64,000 bases of DNA from Phenylobacterium deserti (GCA_945883235.1 CAMCXF010000005.1:1-64000); one strand, 5' to 3'. Positions 19,468 to 29,539 are shown, counted from the first letter of the stretch. Made by a program: numbers and translations. Notes: generated by a model from the letters alone, not told the origin.

Positions 19468-19703
19468 TACGGAGCGTGCGCAGGGCCGTGAAACTGCGAT
19501 GCGTCTCGACGTCCGATGCTTTTGGTCCTGATTTAACGCGAGAGCTGAAGTCGTGTCACAAGACTGCTTTCAGACTTGGGGATTTAGACCGTTGTCGACC
19601 CTGAGCGGGCGTTCGAAAGGTCCGCTTGCGGAAGCGCATGGACCAAGCCACCATCCCTTGATGGTAGGGCTCCGCTCCTTTTTTGCCGCAGTAGGGATGC
19701 TGT

Positions 19704-20246
19704 ATGTGGTCCCGGCCCACGCCTTTGCTGAGCCGAACCCTTTTTCCCGCCGCAGTCATCTCCGCGGGTGGTGAAGCAAGTTTCGCGGAGAGGCTTAGAG
19801 AGCCACCTCTGTGGGTGACACCGCCGAGCGCCAACGCGCCTGAGCGGATAAGGCTCCTCATCGGGGGGCATACCGTCGCATCCTGGAGTATCCGACTTGA
19901 CCGAACACCGGAGGGGCGCTGGACAGGCTATTTCCGTGAGCACACAGGACGCCATCTAGGTGGAGTGAAGCGGTTTGAGGTCACTGGTGCCGATGTTGCG
20001 GAACTGATCGGGCTGATCGACGATGCGGGCTTGTGGAGGGTCTACCCTCAGTTTTGGGTGTCTGACGATGGCCCCAACGAAATTTGTATCGACGGGATAA
20101 CCGTTGTTTTTGAGAGAAGCAGCGCAAGCGGATACGGCTACTCCGAGGGCAATGCGCAGTGCACAATGGGGCAGAACCAAAAAGCCGTCGCCGCTAAGAT
20201 GATGCAGATGGCTGGGCGTGCCGATATGGAGATGCTTCTCCACTAA
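19704..20246 (+). CDS. Hypothetical protein
   Basis: 180-aa ORF with plausible globular composition (...FEVTGADVAELIGLIDDAGLWRVYPQFWVSDDGPNEICIDGITVVFERSS...); start uncertain. Confidence 0.55.
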   Translation: MWSRPTPLLSRTLFPAAVISAGGEASFAERLREPPLWVTPPSANAPERIRLLIGGHTVASWSIRLDRTPEGRWTGYFREHTGRHLGGVKRFEVTGADVAELIGLIDDAGLWRVYPQFWVSDDGPNEICIDGITVVFERSSASGYGYSEGNAQCTMGQNQKAVAAKMMQMAGRADMEMLLH

Positions 20247-20317
20247 CGCTAAGGCAGCTTCCCCTTCCAAAGCAGCCGTTAGCCGGGGCCGCCAAGAGAC
20301 AGAGGTCTCGCGCCGCC

Positions 20318-20851
20318 TCAGATCGGGCAGGCGGCGACTTCCAGTTGCAGCATGGCCAGCACGCGGCCAAAGCCGATGTACTGGCCGGCCATCATCGACA
20401 GTTCCAGGAACTCCGCGTCGCTGAAGTGGCGGCGCATGGCGGCCACGTCGTCGTCGCTGATGTTGTGATGATCGACCGCCATCTTCTCCGCGAAGTGGAT
20501 GGCCGCGCGCTCGCGGGGCGTGAAATCGAAGGCGTCCGCGTTGTCGACGCCGCTGGCCGCCTCGTCCTCGCGGACGGTATCGGGAGCCATGCGGACGCTC
20601 TTGCACAGCACGCAGCCGTTCAGGGTGGCGATGCGCAGGCGGATCAGCTCCTTCAGCCGGGGTTCCAGCGATCCGGCACCGCCGGTGTGCCAGGGGTGGT
20701 AGAAGGCCTGGTAGGCCTGCACCAGGTCCGGGTTGGGTGCGAAGGCGCGGGCGAAGTGGCGGCCCAGCCAGTTCTCTTCCGGCGTCGCGTCATGGATCGC
20801 CTTGAGGTAGGGCGGCAGGGCCTCGGGCTCCACCAGCGGCATGCGGGACAT
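20318..20851 (-). CDS. Carboxymuconolactone decarboxylase family protein
   Basis: LEPRLKELIRLRIATLNGCVLCKSVRM (CxxC AhpD-like core). Confidence 0.9.
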   Translation of the reverse strand: MSRMPLVEPEALPPYLKAIHDATPEENWLGRHFARAFAPNPDLVQAYQAFYHPWHTGGAGSLEPRLKELIRLRIATLNGCVLCKSVRMAPDTVREDEAASGVDNADAFDFTPRERAAIHFAEKMAVDHHNISDDDVAAMRRHFSDAEFLELSMMAGQYIGFGRVLAMLQLEVAACPI

Positions 20852-20994
20852 CGGCGGCTCCGTTCAGGATTTTGCCCATTGGCAGCCGGAAATCGGGTCC
20901 AGACAAGTGTGACGTCGGGGCAGCGGAACTGCGACGGCCTCGACTGCCGTCGCGGCAGTGGGCAAAGTCGCTTCCGCCAGATCAGGAGATCGCC

Positions 20995-21777
20995 ATGAAA
21001 CTCGATTCCACCATTTCCGCCGTCATCACCGGGGGTGCCTCGGGCCTGGGCGAGGCGACGGCGCGACGGCTGGCCTCCCACGGCGTGCGCGTGGCGCTGT
21101 TCGATCTCAATGCGGAGCGCGGGGAAGCGTTGGCCAAGGAGCTGGGCGGGGTGTTCTGTCTGGCGAACGTGACCTCCAGCGAGGAAGTCGACGCCGCCTT
21201 CGCCAAGGCGCGTGCGGCCATTGGTCAGGAGCGGATCCTGGTGAATTGCGCGGGCGTCGGCGGCGGCGCCAAGACGGTGTCGCGGGACAAACAGACCGGC
21301 GAGATCAAGGAGTACTCGCTGGAGAACTTCGAGCGGATCATCCAGATCAACCTGATCGGCACCTTTCGCTGCATCACCAAGAGCGCGGCGGGCATGCTGA
21401 CCCTGCCGGTTATGGACGACGGGGATCGCGGGGCCATCGTCAATACGGCGTCCGTGGCGGCAGAGGACGGCCAGATCGGCCAGGTGGCCTACACAGCGTC
21501 CAAGGCGGGGATCGTCGGCATGACGCTCACCATCGCCCGCGACCTGGCCAGCGAGGCCATCCGGATCAATACCATCCTGCCGGGGATCTTCGACACCCCG
21601 CTGCTGGCCCGCGCCGCCGAGCATGTGAAGGCGGGGTTGAGTGCGTCGGTACCGTTCCCCAAGCGCCTGGGGCAGTCGGAGGAATTCGCTCAGCTGGCCG
21701 AGACCATGATCATCAACGGCTACTTCAACGGCGAGGATGTGCGGTTGGACGGAGCGATCCGGATGGCACCGCGGTAG
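20995..21777 (+). CDS. SDR family NAD(P)-dependent oxidoreductase (3-hydroxyacyl-CoA dehydrogenase-like)
   Basis: AVITGGASGLGEATARRLASHGVRVALFDLN, NCAGVGGG, YTASKAGIVGMT. Confidence 0.94.
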   Translation: MKLDSTISAVITGGASGLGEATARRLASHGVRVALFDLNAERGEALAKELGGVFCLANVTSSEEVDAAFAKARAAIGQERILVNCAGVGGGAKTVSRDKQTGEIKEYSLENFERIIQINLIGTFRCITKSAAGMLTLPVMDDGDRGAIVNTASVAAEDGQIGQVAYTASKAGIVGMTLTIARDLASEAIRINTILPGIFDTPLLARAAEHVKAGLSASVPFPKRLGQSEEFAQLAETMIINGYFNGEDVRLDGAIRMAPR

Positions 21778-21783
21778 GCGGCG

Positions 21784-23145
21784 TCAGAACTGGCCGGTGA
21801 GGTTCAGCGAGACGTAGCGCTCGTCGCCGGTCGGCGGCGCATTGGGGGCCTGGCGCAGGAACCTGGCCTTGTCCAGCCAGACGCCGTTGGCCTCGGCGCG
21901 CAGTTTTCCGGGGACCAGCCAGTAGCGCAGGCGGCCTTCCAGCTGGGTCCCGGCGAACCGACCCGACGCGCCGCCCGGATCGCGCACGCCGGTGGTCGAG
22001 AACGCGTCCTCCTTCGCCTCAAGCCACAGTCCGCGCGCCGCCACGAAGCCGTCCCACCGTGGCGAGGGGGTCACCTCGAGCCGCAGCCCCGGCGTCACGA
22101 TGTTGGCGCGGCCGATGGCGTTGTAGATGCCCGACGGGGCCAGGTCGCCGCGGCGCGTGCCGAACAGGCTGTCGAACCGTCCGAAACGGCCGCCAGCCTT
22201 GTCGCCGCTGGCCAGGTCGAACTCGGCAGAGATATGCGGCTTCCATGGACGGTTCCAGGTGTAGCCGGCCTCGGCGTGAAGGAAGTGCGCTCGCACCGTC
22301 AGTGTCGGGTCCGCCGCGCCCAGGCCTTGGCGGATCGTCCCGCCCTGGCCGATCGCCTCGAGCTCGTAGTCCCACCCCCCGGCCGCCGGATCGCGGATCA
22401 CCCGCAAGCCGAAGCTGTTCAGGCGTCGGTTGCGCGTCGACCGCCCGGGGGCGTCGGATTCCACCAGTCGCAGGAACGTCCCCTCCAGGGTCGCCCCACC
22501 CAGGGTGTTCGGCCGCGCCGCCGTCCCGCCGAACAGTTCCAGACGACGGCTCGCGCGGTCCGCGCGGTGGCGATTGTCCAGCAGGGCGTCCAGGCCGTCT
22601 GGCAGGCGCACCTGGGGCTGGGCATAGATCAGCGTGGTCTTCACCCCTGCCGGTGCCAAATCCAGGCGCACGCCGGTGAAGCCGTTGGTGGTATTGCGGT
22701 AGTCGTCGGCCGCGACCAGCCGGCGCGAACCCAGGTTCACGGTGAACCGTCCCGCCTGCAAGCTCACCGGGCCCAGCGTCTCGTCCTCACCGTCAAGCGC
22801 CGCATAGGCCTGGACCAGCTCGAACGTGTTGACTTCGCCGGTGCTCAGCGGACTGCGCCGGTCCGCTCCCCAGGCGCGGCTGTCGTACATCTCCGCGCCC
22901 AGCCGCAGCGACCCGCGCCGGTACTCCCCGGTTAAAATGGTCCGCAGGCTGATCAGGTCGTCAGTGGCGTTGAAGCCGGGGCGCACCTGGCCCTCCAGCG
23001 CCTCGTAACGCAGCCGCATCGACCCGGAGACCGTCCAGGGCGATGGCGTGTCGGCCCGCGCCGGGGACGTTGCTGCCAGCACCGCCAGCCCGAGGGCCGC
23101 GACACCGTGCCGGCCCGCCAGGCGGGGGAACCTGGGCACCGTCAT
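21784..23145 (-). CDS. Alginate export family outer-membrane porin-like protein
   Basis: Signal peptide; SGSMRLRYEALEGQVRPGFNATDDLISLRTILTGEYRRGSLRLGAEMYDSRAWG..., C-terminal aromatic F. Confidence 0.85.
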   Translation of the reverse strand: MTVPRFPRLAGRHGVAALGLAVLAATSPARADTPSPWTVSGSMRLRYEALEGQVRPGFNATDDLISLRTILTGEYRRGSLRLGAEMYDSRAWGADRRSPLSTGEVNTFELVQAYAALDGEDETLGPVSLQAGRFTVNLGSRRLVAADDYRNTTNGFTGVRLDLAPAGVKTTLIYAQPQVRLPDGLDALLDNRHRADRASRRLELFGGTAARPNTLGGATLEGTFLRLVESDAPGRSTRNRRLNSFGLRVIRDPAAGGWDYELEAIGQGGTIRQGLGAADPTLTVRAHFLHAEAGYTWNRPWKPHISAEFDLASGDKAGGRFGRFDSLFGTRRGDLAPSGIYNAIGRANIVTPGLRLEVTPSPRWDGFVAARGLWLEAKEDAFSTTGVRDPGGASGRFAGTQLEGRLRYWLVPGKLRAEANGVWLDKARFLRQAPNAPPTGDERYVSLNLTGQF

Positions 23146-23387
23146 CCGCCGCCGATCTTGGGGATCAGATAGACCTCGCTGCTGGATCCCACGGGCGAGA
23201 ACCAGGCGTCCTGATGGATCTCACCGTCGATGGCGAAGGCCATCTTCCGGTCCACGAAGTCGCCAAGGCCGGGGAAACGGACATCCAGTGCGGCGATCAC
23301 CTCGCGCACGCTCGCGGCCTCGACCTCGAACGCCGACTGGCCGCCTGTGAAGGGCCAGCACTCGCTACCGACAGTGATGTGGGCCAT
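23142..23387 (-). CDS. MoaD/ThiS family protein
   Basis: 81-aa ubiquitin-fold-like sequence VREVIAALDVRFPGLGDFVDRKMAFAIDGEIHQDAWFSPVGSSSEVYLIPKIGGG with C-terminal GG. Confidence 0.8.
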   Translation of the reverse strand: MAHITVGSECWPFTGGQSAFEVEAASVREVIAALDVRFPGLGDFVDRKMAFAIDGEIHQDAWFSPVGSSSEVYLIPKIGGG

Positions 23388-23393
23388 GCCCCG

Positions 23394-25682
23394 TCAGCCG
23401 CCCTTCCCGTCCAGGGCCGCCAACACCGCAGGCGGCGACAGGGGAAGGCTGGACATCCGAACGCCGATGGCGCCGCGCATCGCATTGGCCACGGCGGCCA
23501 GCGGCGGCACGATCGGCACCTCGCCCACGCCCTTGGCCCCGAACGGGTGACGCGGGTTGGGGACTTCGATCATGATGGTATCCAGCATCGGCAGATCCGA
23601 GGCCACCGGCATGCGGTAGTCGAGGAAGCCGGCGTTTTCCATACGGCCGTCGCGGTCGAAGATGTAGGCCTCGTTGAGCGCCCAGCCGACGCCCTGGGCG
23701 ACGCCGCCCTGGATCTGGCCTTCGACGTAGGACGGGTGGATCGCGCGGCCCACGTCCTGGGCGGCGGTGTAGCGCACGATGCTGGTGTGGCCGGTCTCCG
23801 GGTCGACCTCAAGATCGCACAGATGGACGCCGAAACCCGGACCGGCGCCCTGGGCATTCAGCGTCACCTGGGCCGAGATCGGGCCGCCGGTGCGTCCCGA
23901 CTGGGCGGCGAGGGCCGCCAGGGTCATGGGTTTCTTTTCGGGCTTGGCGGGGTCGATGCATTCGGCCTGCCCCATGCGCCAGACCACGTGGTCCAGGCTG
24001 ACCTCCCAGAGTTTGGCGGCGCGCTGACGCAGGTCGAGGATGACCTTTTCCGCCGCCTGTACGACGGCCATGCCGGTGGCGAAGGTGGTGCGGCTGCCGC
24101 CCGTCAGCATCGAATAGCCGATGGAGGCAGTGTCGCCGATCATCGGGCGGACCCGCTCGACGGGCACGCCCAGAGTTTCCGCCGCCATCATCGCCATGGA
24201 GGCGCGGCTGCCGCCGATATCCGGATTTCCGGTGACCACGGCGGCGCTGCCGTCCTCGCTGATGTGGATGGCAGCGGTGCTCTCACCGCCGATGTTGAAC
24301 CAGAAACCCACGGCGACGCCACGGCCCTGGTTGGGTTTCAGGGGCGACTTGTAGTGATCGCTGTCGCGAATGGCGGCCAGGGTTTCCACGTAGCCGATGT
24401 TCTGGAAGGTCGGGCCGTAGGAGGCCTTGGTGCCATCGCGCACGGCGTTCTTTTCGCGCAACGCGATGGGGTCCATGCCCAGCTTGCGGGCCAGGTCGTC
24501 GACGGCGCTTTCCACCGCAAAGGCGGCAATCGGGGCACCGGGCGCGCGATAGGCGGCGGTCTTGGGCGTGTTGGTCACCACATCCCAGCCGACGATGGTG
24601 AAGTTGGCGATGTCGTAGCAGGCGAGCGCTGTCATGCAGGCCGCGCCTACCGGAGAGCCCGGGAAGGCGCCGGCCTGGAACTTCAGCTCCACGGTGGCCG
24701 CAGTGATCGTGCCGTCTGACAGGGCACCCAGCTTGACATGCATGACCGCGCCCGACGTCGGGCCCGTGGCGCGGAAAACGTCCTCTCGGGTCATCACCAT
24801 CTTCACGGGATGGCCGCTGGCGCGCGACAGGGCGAGCGCTATGGGTTCCAGATAGACGGTGGTCTTGCCGCCGAAGCCGCCGCCGATCTCGGCGGGTGTC
24901 ACCCGGATGTCGGAAATCTCCAGACCCAGGATCTTGGCGCAATAGGTGCGGACCATGAACTGGCCCTGGCTGGAGCTCCAGACCTCGCAGCGGCCGTCCT
25001 CGGCCCAGGCGGCGACGCAGGCCTGCGGCTCGATGTAGCCCTGGTGGACGGCCTGGGTGGTATAGCGATCCTCGACGATCACGTCGGCGGCGGCGAAGGC
25101 GGCGTCAACGTCACCGCGCACATTCTTGTGCCGCTTGGCGATGTTTGAGGCGACAGTCGGCGGGGTCTCAAGACCTTCGGTGAACATGTAGTCGTGCAGG
25201 ACGGGCGCGTCCGGCGACATGGCGGGTTCCACGTCGATCACGTGAGGCAGGGTCTCGTAGATCACCTTGATGCGGGACAGGGCTTCCTCGGCGACGGCGG
25301 CCGAGACGGCGGCGACAGCGGCCACCGCATGGCCGTCGTACAGCACCTTGCCGCGCGCCATGACGTTCAGGGATAGGTCACGCAGGTTGGACGCTGCCTC
25401 GCCGCCGTCGTGCATCTCCGAGGCCAGGTCCGGGAAGTCGGCAGAGGTGACCACGGCCTTGACGCCGGGCAGGGCGCGGGCGCGGCTGGCGTCGATGGAA
25501 ACGATGCGGGCGTGGGCATGGGGGCTGCGCAGGATGCGTCCTACCAGCTGGCCCGGCATGTTGTAGTCGGCGCCATAGGTGGCGCGGCCGGTCACCTTGT
25601 CCGCGCCGTCGGGGCGGATCGGGCGGGTGCCGACGACGTTCAGCGTTGCTTGTGCAGCGGGTTTGTCCAGGGTCTCGCTCAT
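23394..25682 (-). CDS. Xanthine dehydrogenase family protein, molybdopterin-binding subunit
   Basis: VTGRATYGADYNMPGQLVGRILRSPHAHARIVSID, EIGGGFGGKTTVYLEPIAL, YRAPGAPIAAFAVESAVDDLARKLGMDP. Confidence 0.93.
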   Translation of the reverse strand: MSETLDKPAAQATLNVVGTRPIRPDGADKVTGRATYGADYNMPGQLVGRILRSPHAHARIVSIDASRARALPGVKAVVTSADFPDLASEMHDGGEAASNLRDLSLNVMARGKVLYDGHAVAAVAAVSAAVAEEALSRIKVIYETLPHVIDVEPAMSPDAPVLHDYMFTEGLETPPTVASNIAKRHKNVRGDVDAAFAAADVIVEDRYTTQAVHQGYIEPQACVAAWAEDGRCEVWSSSQGQFMVRTYCAKILGLEISDIRVTPAEIGGGFGGKTTVYLEPIALALSRASGHPVKMVMTREDVFRATGPTSGAVMHVKLGALSDGTITAATVELKFQAGAFPGSPVGAACMTALACYDIANFTIVGWDVVTNTPKTAAYRAPGAPIAAFAVESAVDDLARKLGMDPIALREKNAVRDGTKASYGPTFQNIGYVETLAAIRDSDHYKSPLKPNQGRGVAVGFWFNIGGESTAAIHISEDGSAAVVTGNPDIGGSRASMAMMAAETLGVPVERVRPMIGDTASIGYSMLTGGSRTTFATGMAVVQAAEKVILDLRQRAAKLWEVSLDHVVWRMGQAECIDPAKPEKKPMTLAALAAQSGRTGGPISAQVTLNAQGAGPGFGVHLCDLEVDPETGHTSIVRYTAAQDVGRAIHPSYVEGQIQGGVAQGVGWALNEAYIFDRDGRMENAGFLDYRMPVASDLPMLDTIMIEVPNPRHPFGAKGVGEVPIVPPLAAVANAMRGAIGVRMSSLPLSPPAVLAALDGKGG

Positions 25683-26164
25683 GCGGTTCTCTCCTGTCGA
25701 AGGTCGGCGGCGGCGTCCATGACGGCGCGGATAATCTTGTCGTAGCCGGTGCAGCGGCACAGGTTGCCCGCCAGCCAGTAGCGGGCCTCAACTTCGGTGG
25801 GGTCGGGATGGGCGTCCAGCAGGGCCTTGGCGGCCACCAGCAGGCCTGGTGTGCAGAACCCGCACTGCAGGGCGGCGTGTTCGAGGAATTTCTGCTGCAG
25901 GGGATGCAACTGCCCGCCCTGGGCCATGCCCTCGATGGTCTCGACGCGGCAGCCTTCAACCTCAGGGGCCAGCACCAGGCAGGAACAGACCAGTCGGCCG
26001 TCCAGCATGACGCTGCAGGCACCGCAGTCGCCCGAGCCGCAGCCTTCCTTGGCGCCGGTCAGGCCGAGTTCGTCACGCAAGGCGTCCAGCAGGGTCATGC
26101 CCGGTGAGGCGAGGAACTCTGCCGGGTCGCCGTTTACGGTGGTGGTGATGTGGATCTTGCTCAA
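25679..26164 (-). CDS. (2Fe-2S)-binding protein, XDH family small subunit
   Basis: TLLDALRDELGLTGAKEGCGSGDCGACSVMLDGRLVCSCL, CGFCTPG, LAGNLCRCTGYDKI. Confidence 0.96.
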   Translation of the reverse strand: MSKIHITTTVNGDPAEFLASPGMTLLDALRDELGLTGAKEGCGSGDCGACSVMLDGRLVCSCLVLAPEVEGCRVETIEGMAQGGQLHPLQQKFLEHAALQCGFCTPGLLVAAKALLDAHPDPTEVEARYWLAGNLCRCTGYDKIIRAVMDAAADLRQERTA

Positions 26165-26166
26165 GC

Positions 26167-27027
26167 TCAGGCTCCCGCGCGGTCATAGGCGATCAAGGCC
26201 GCCCGGCGGGACAGCACGCCCGCAATCTTGGTCCGATACTCTGCGGTGCCCCGCTTGTCGCTGATCGGCTTGCAGGCGGCACGGACCGCCGCCTCCATGG
26301 CCGCGAGGCGCGCGTCGTCCAGCTTGCCGCCGACCAGGGCCGCGCCCGCGCTCGCCACCAGCAGCGCCGTGGGGGCCACCGCGCCGATGGCCACGTGGGC
26401 ATGGGTGACCACGCCGCCCGCATCCAGCACCAGATTGACCCCGACGCCGGCCACAGCGATGTCCATTTCCGTGCGTGGGATCAGCCGCAGATAGGCATCC
26501 GACGCGCGGGCCGGTCGCGCCGGCAGCCGGAATTCCAGGACAAACTCTCCCTGGACCAGCGAGGTCTTGCCGGGCCCGGTCACAATGCTCTCGACCGGCA
26601 CCTCGCGCCGCCCGTTCGGGCCGACGATGACGCAGGTCGCCCTGGCCGCGATCAGGGCCGGAACCCCGTCGGCGGCCGGTGACCCGTTGCACAGGTTGCC
26701 GCCCAGGCTCGCGCGGCCCTGCACCTGGGTCGATCCAATCAGGTTGGCGCCCTCCACGATGCCCGGCCAGGCGCGCACCAGTCCCGCGTGTTCGCCCAGC
26801 ACCGCGCCCGATGTCGCCGCCCCGATGACGAAGCCGCCGTTCTCCTCGCGAACCCCCACGGCTCCGGCGATCTTCTTCAGGTCGACGATGACATCCGGCT
26901 TCACCCGTCCAGCGCGCAGCTGCACCAGAAGGTCTGTGCCGCCGGACAAGGGTCGCGATCCCGCAGAAGCCAGCGCACGCGCTGCCTCTTCCGGGCTGGA
27001 GGGTGCGAGATAGGCTAACTCAGGCAA
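26167..27027 (-). CDS. FAD-binding subunit, xanthine dehydrogenase family (subunit M)
   Basis: PELAYLAPSSPEEAARALASAGSRPLSGGTDLLVQLRAGRVKPDVIVDLKKI, RASLGGNLCNGSPAADGVPALIA; start inferred at a TTG. Confidence 0.9.
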   Translation of the reverse strand: MPELAYLAPSSPEEAARALASAGSRPLSGGTDLLVQLRAGRVKPDVIVDLKKIAGAVGVREENGGFVIGAATSGAVLGEHAGLVRAWPGIVEGANLIGSTQVQGRASLGGNLCNGSPAADGVPALIAARATCVIVGPNGRREVPVESIVTGPGKTSLVQGEFVLEFRLPARPARASDAYLRLIPRTEMDIAVAGVGVNLVLDAGGVVTHAHVAIGAVAPTALLVASAGAALVGGKLDDARLAAMEAAVRAACKPISDKRGTAEYRTKIAGVLSRRAALIAYDRAGA

Positions 27028-27191
27028 TGGAGACCTCCGCCAGACATGTTCTTGTTGGTGTCCCCGGCGGCCCTGGTTCAGGCGCGGCGCGACCACATCG
27101 GCGTCTCGCGCCAATTTCGAAGACCCAGCATGCAACGGCGTGGCGACGGGGGTCAACCGTTGGCCGTTGGACGATGGTCCGTGTGTCGGTC

Positions 27192-28013
27192 TCAGGTTCC
27201 GGGCTTGAGCAGGCGGGCAATCTCCCCGCCGGAGGCTCCAGCCCCCAGTTTGGCAAACGTCCCGTCGTCGGCGATCTCGCGGGCGGCAGCCAGGAAACCA
27301 CCCCAGGCGGCGCGGGCCAGCGATCCGCCGACGCTGATCCGGCGCACGCCCAGGTCAGCCAACTGGGCCACCGTCCCACCCGGCGTCATCATCAGCACGC
27401 TGAGGGGCTTGGGTGTGACGGCGCGGACGGCTGCGGCGATGTCTTCCGGCGTCTTCAGGCCGGGCGCGAACAGGCAGTCGGCGCCGGCATCGGCCAGGGC
27501 GACCAGGCGGTCCAGCGCCTGATGGACATCCATCCTGCCGACCAGAATGCCCTCGGCGCGCGCCACCAGCACCGCGCCACTGCCCTCGGCGTCGATGGCG
27601 GCCCGGGCCGCGCGGATGCGGGCCACCGCCATGTCGACGTCATAGAGCGCGCGCTCAGGCCCCCGGATCATGTCCTCGATGGACAGGCCGGCCACACCGG
27701 CGTCCAGCGCGCGACGCACATTGACCGCTACGTCCTCCGGCGCGTCGGCAAACCCGTTCTCGAAGTCGGCGTTCACCGGCAGGTCGGTGGCGGCGCACAC
27801 GGCGGCCAGGTGCGCAAGCTTGCCCTCCAGCGTGACATCATTGTCCATCTGACCCTGGGTCCAGGCGAACCCGGCGCTACTGGAGCCCAGGGCCTGGAAC
27901 CCCAATCCCTGCAGCATGCGGGCGCTGCCCACGTCCCAGAAATTGGGAATCACGAAGCAGCTGCTCTCGTGCATCCGTCGGAACTGCGCGCGCTTTTCCG
28001 CTGCGGACGGCAT
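27192..28013 (-). CDS. Isocitrate lyase/phosphoenolpyruvate mutase family protein
   Basis: [76 protein letters not shown]. Confidence 0.94.
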   Translation of the reverse strand: MPSAAEKRAQFRRMHESSCFVIPNFWDVGSARMLQGLGFQALGSSSAGFAWTQGQMDNDVTLEGKLAHLAAVCAATDLPVNADFENGFADAPEDVAVNVRRALDAGVAGLSIEDMIRGPERALYDVDMAVARIRAARAAIDAEGSGAVLVARAEGILVGRMDVHQALDRLVALADAGADCLFAPGLKTPEDIAAAVRAVTPKPLSVLMMTPGGTVAQLADLGVRRISVGGSLARAAWGGFLAAAREIADDGTFAKLGAGASGGEIARLLKPGT

Positions 28014-28299
28014 GGCGTTTCTCCTCGAAGCGCATCTTAATAACGTCGGACCGGGTTCGGGAACGAGGGCGCAACAAACCGCGACCGAATCACTGACTTC
28101 CAGCGATTCAGCTTTCGTTCCCTACGATATGTTGTGGCTGAATCGCTTCGATGCACAACGAAGTAACGGCAAGGCGCATGTTGAATCGTTTCGCATCGCG
28201 CGTCACCTTGACGGGGAAGGTGCCCTTCCTCTATATCGCCCGCTCCTTGCGCGGACCCTCGTCCGTTGCATACTCATTTCCACGCGAAGGTATTCGCTT

Positions 28300-28596
28300 A
28301 TGTCGCGCCGCTGCGAAATCACGGGTGTCGGTCCTATGGTCGGCAACAATGTGAGCCACTCGAACATCAAGACCAAGCGTCGGTTCATGCCGAACCTGGC
28401 CGCCGTGAAGCTTCAGTCGGACGCCCTGGGCCAGGCGTTCAGCCTGCGCATCACCAACGCGGCGCTGCGCACGGTCGACTTCAGGGGCGGCCTCGACGTC
28501 GTCCTGCTGAAGGCCAAGGACGAGGTGCTCTCGACCAAGGCGCTGAAGATCAAGCGCGCGCTGAAAGCCAAGATCGCCGAGCAAGCCGCCGCCTGA
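28300..28596 (+). CDS. rpmB: 50S ribosomal protein L28
   Basis: [33 protein letters not shown] canonical L28 N-terminus. Confidence 0.97.
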   Translation: MSRRCEITGVGPMVGNNVSHSNIKTKRRFMPNLAAVKLQSDALGQAFSLRITNAALRTVDFRGGLDVVLLKAKDEVLSTKALKIKRALKAKIAEQAAA

Positions 28597-28618
28597 TTGA
28601 CGGTGGATTGACGCTACG

Positions 28619-28650
28619 AAGAGGCCGCTCGCGAGGGCGGCCTTTTTCTT
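28619..28650 (+). terminator. Rho-independent terminator downstream of rpmB
   Basis: GAGGCCGCTCGCGAGGGCGGCC hairpin followed by TTTTTCTT. Confidence 0.85.
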
Positions 28651-28662
28651 GCTTCCCATGCG

Positions 28663-28793
28663 AAGCGGGGGAGGGGGACCGCGCCCCGCAGAGGGCGTGG
28701 TGGAGGGGGCGAGACCAAGCACTGAGCCCCGTCGCGCCCCTTCCACCCCGCCCTGCGGGCGCGGTCCCCCTTCCCCGTAAACGGGGAAGGCAA
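28663..28793. repeat. 131-bp palindromic intergenic repeat, copy A
   Basis: AAGCGGGGGAGGGGGACCGCGCCCC...GCGGTCCCCCTTCCCCGTAAACGGGGAAGGCAA; near-identical to 49378..49508. Confidence 0.85.
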
Positions 28794-28795
28794 TC

Positions 28796-29539
28796 CTACT
28801 TCAGCGCGCCATCGAACAGCGCCATCAGTTCGCGCCAGTGGCGCTCGGCGCCTTCGGGGTTGTGGATCGGCATGTCGGTCGGCACCCAGCCGTGGCGGCA
28901 GCCGGGCCAGATCGAGACCTGCGCCTCTATGCCGGCCTGCGCCAATGCTGCGGCCAGACGGTCCTTCTGCGCCTCGTCGAAACTGGTGTCCTTGTCGCCG
29001 CCGGCGACCAGCACCCGCGCCTTGATCTGCGCGGCCTCGAGGTGAGGGCTGTCCGGCTCATCCGTCGCGAGGTTGGAGGGGTGGAACGAGGCGGCTGCGG
29101 CAAAACTGTCGGGAAACGCCGCGGCGGCGCGAAGGGCGAAACCTCCGCCCATACAATAGCCGGTGACGCCCCGGCTTCCCGGCTTCGCTTGCGGCTGGTC
29201 CGCCAGCCAGTCCAGGAACATCGCAGTGTCGGCCATGGCGCGTGTCGGATCGGTGGACGAGAAATAGGTCTCCCGGAACACTTTGCGCCCCTCGGGTGAT
29301 CCAAATGCGGCGGCCAGGTCGATCGGCGGGTAGGGTCCGAGCCGCCAGAACATGTCAGGCAGCAGCACATAGTATCCCGCCTGCGCCATCCGCTCGCCCA
29401 TCTCGAACAGCGCCGGACGGATGGCGGGGCCGTCCATGTAGAAGAGGATCACCGGCCAGGGACCGTCTCCAGCGTCGGGCGTGAACACGAAGGCCCGGGC
29501 GTTTCCGTCCCGTATGGGGACGGTGACGTCGGTTTTCAT
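28796..29539 (-). CDS. Dienelactone hydrolase family protein
   Basis: WPVILFYMDGPAIRPALFEMGERMAQAGYYVLLPD, GVTGYCMGGGFALRAAAAFP. Confidence 0.92.
   Translation of the reverse strand: MKTDVTVPIRDGNARAFVFTPDAGDGPWPVILFYMDGPAIRPALFEMGERMAQAGYYVLLPDMFWRLGPYPPIDLAAAFGSPEGRKVFRETYFSSTDPTRAMADTAMFLDWLADQPQAKPGSRGVTGYCMGGGFALRAAAAFPDSFAAAASFHPSNLATDEPDSPHLEAAQIKARVLVAGGDKDTSFDEAQKDRLAAALAQAGIEAQVSIWPGCRHGWVPTDMPIHNPEGAERHWRELMALFDGALK

Noticed and set aside
23043-24719. 558-aa plus-strand ORF
   Set aside because: Antisense shadow of the XDH large subunit, MoaD-like gene and porin; no domain signature.
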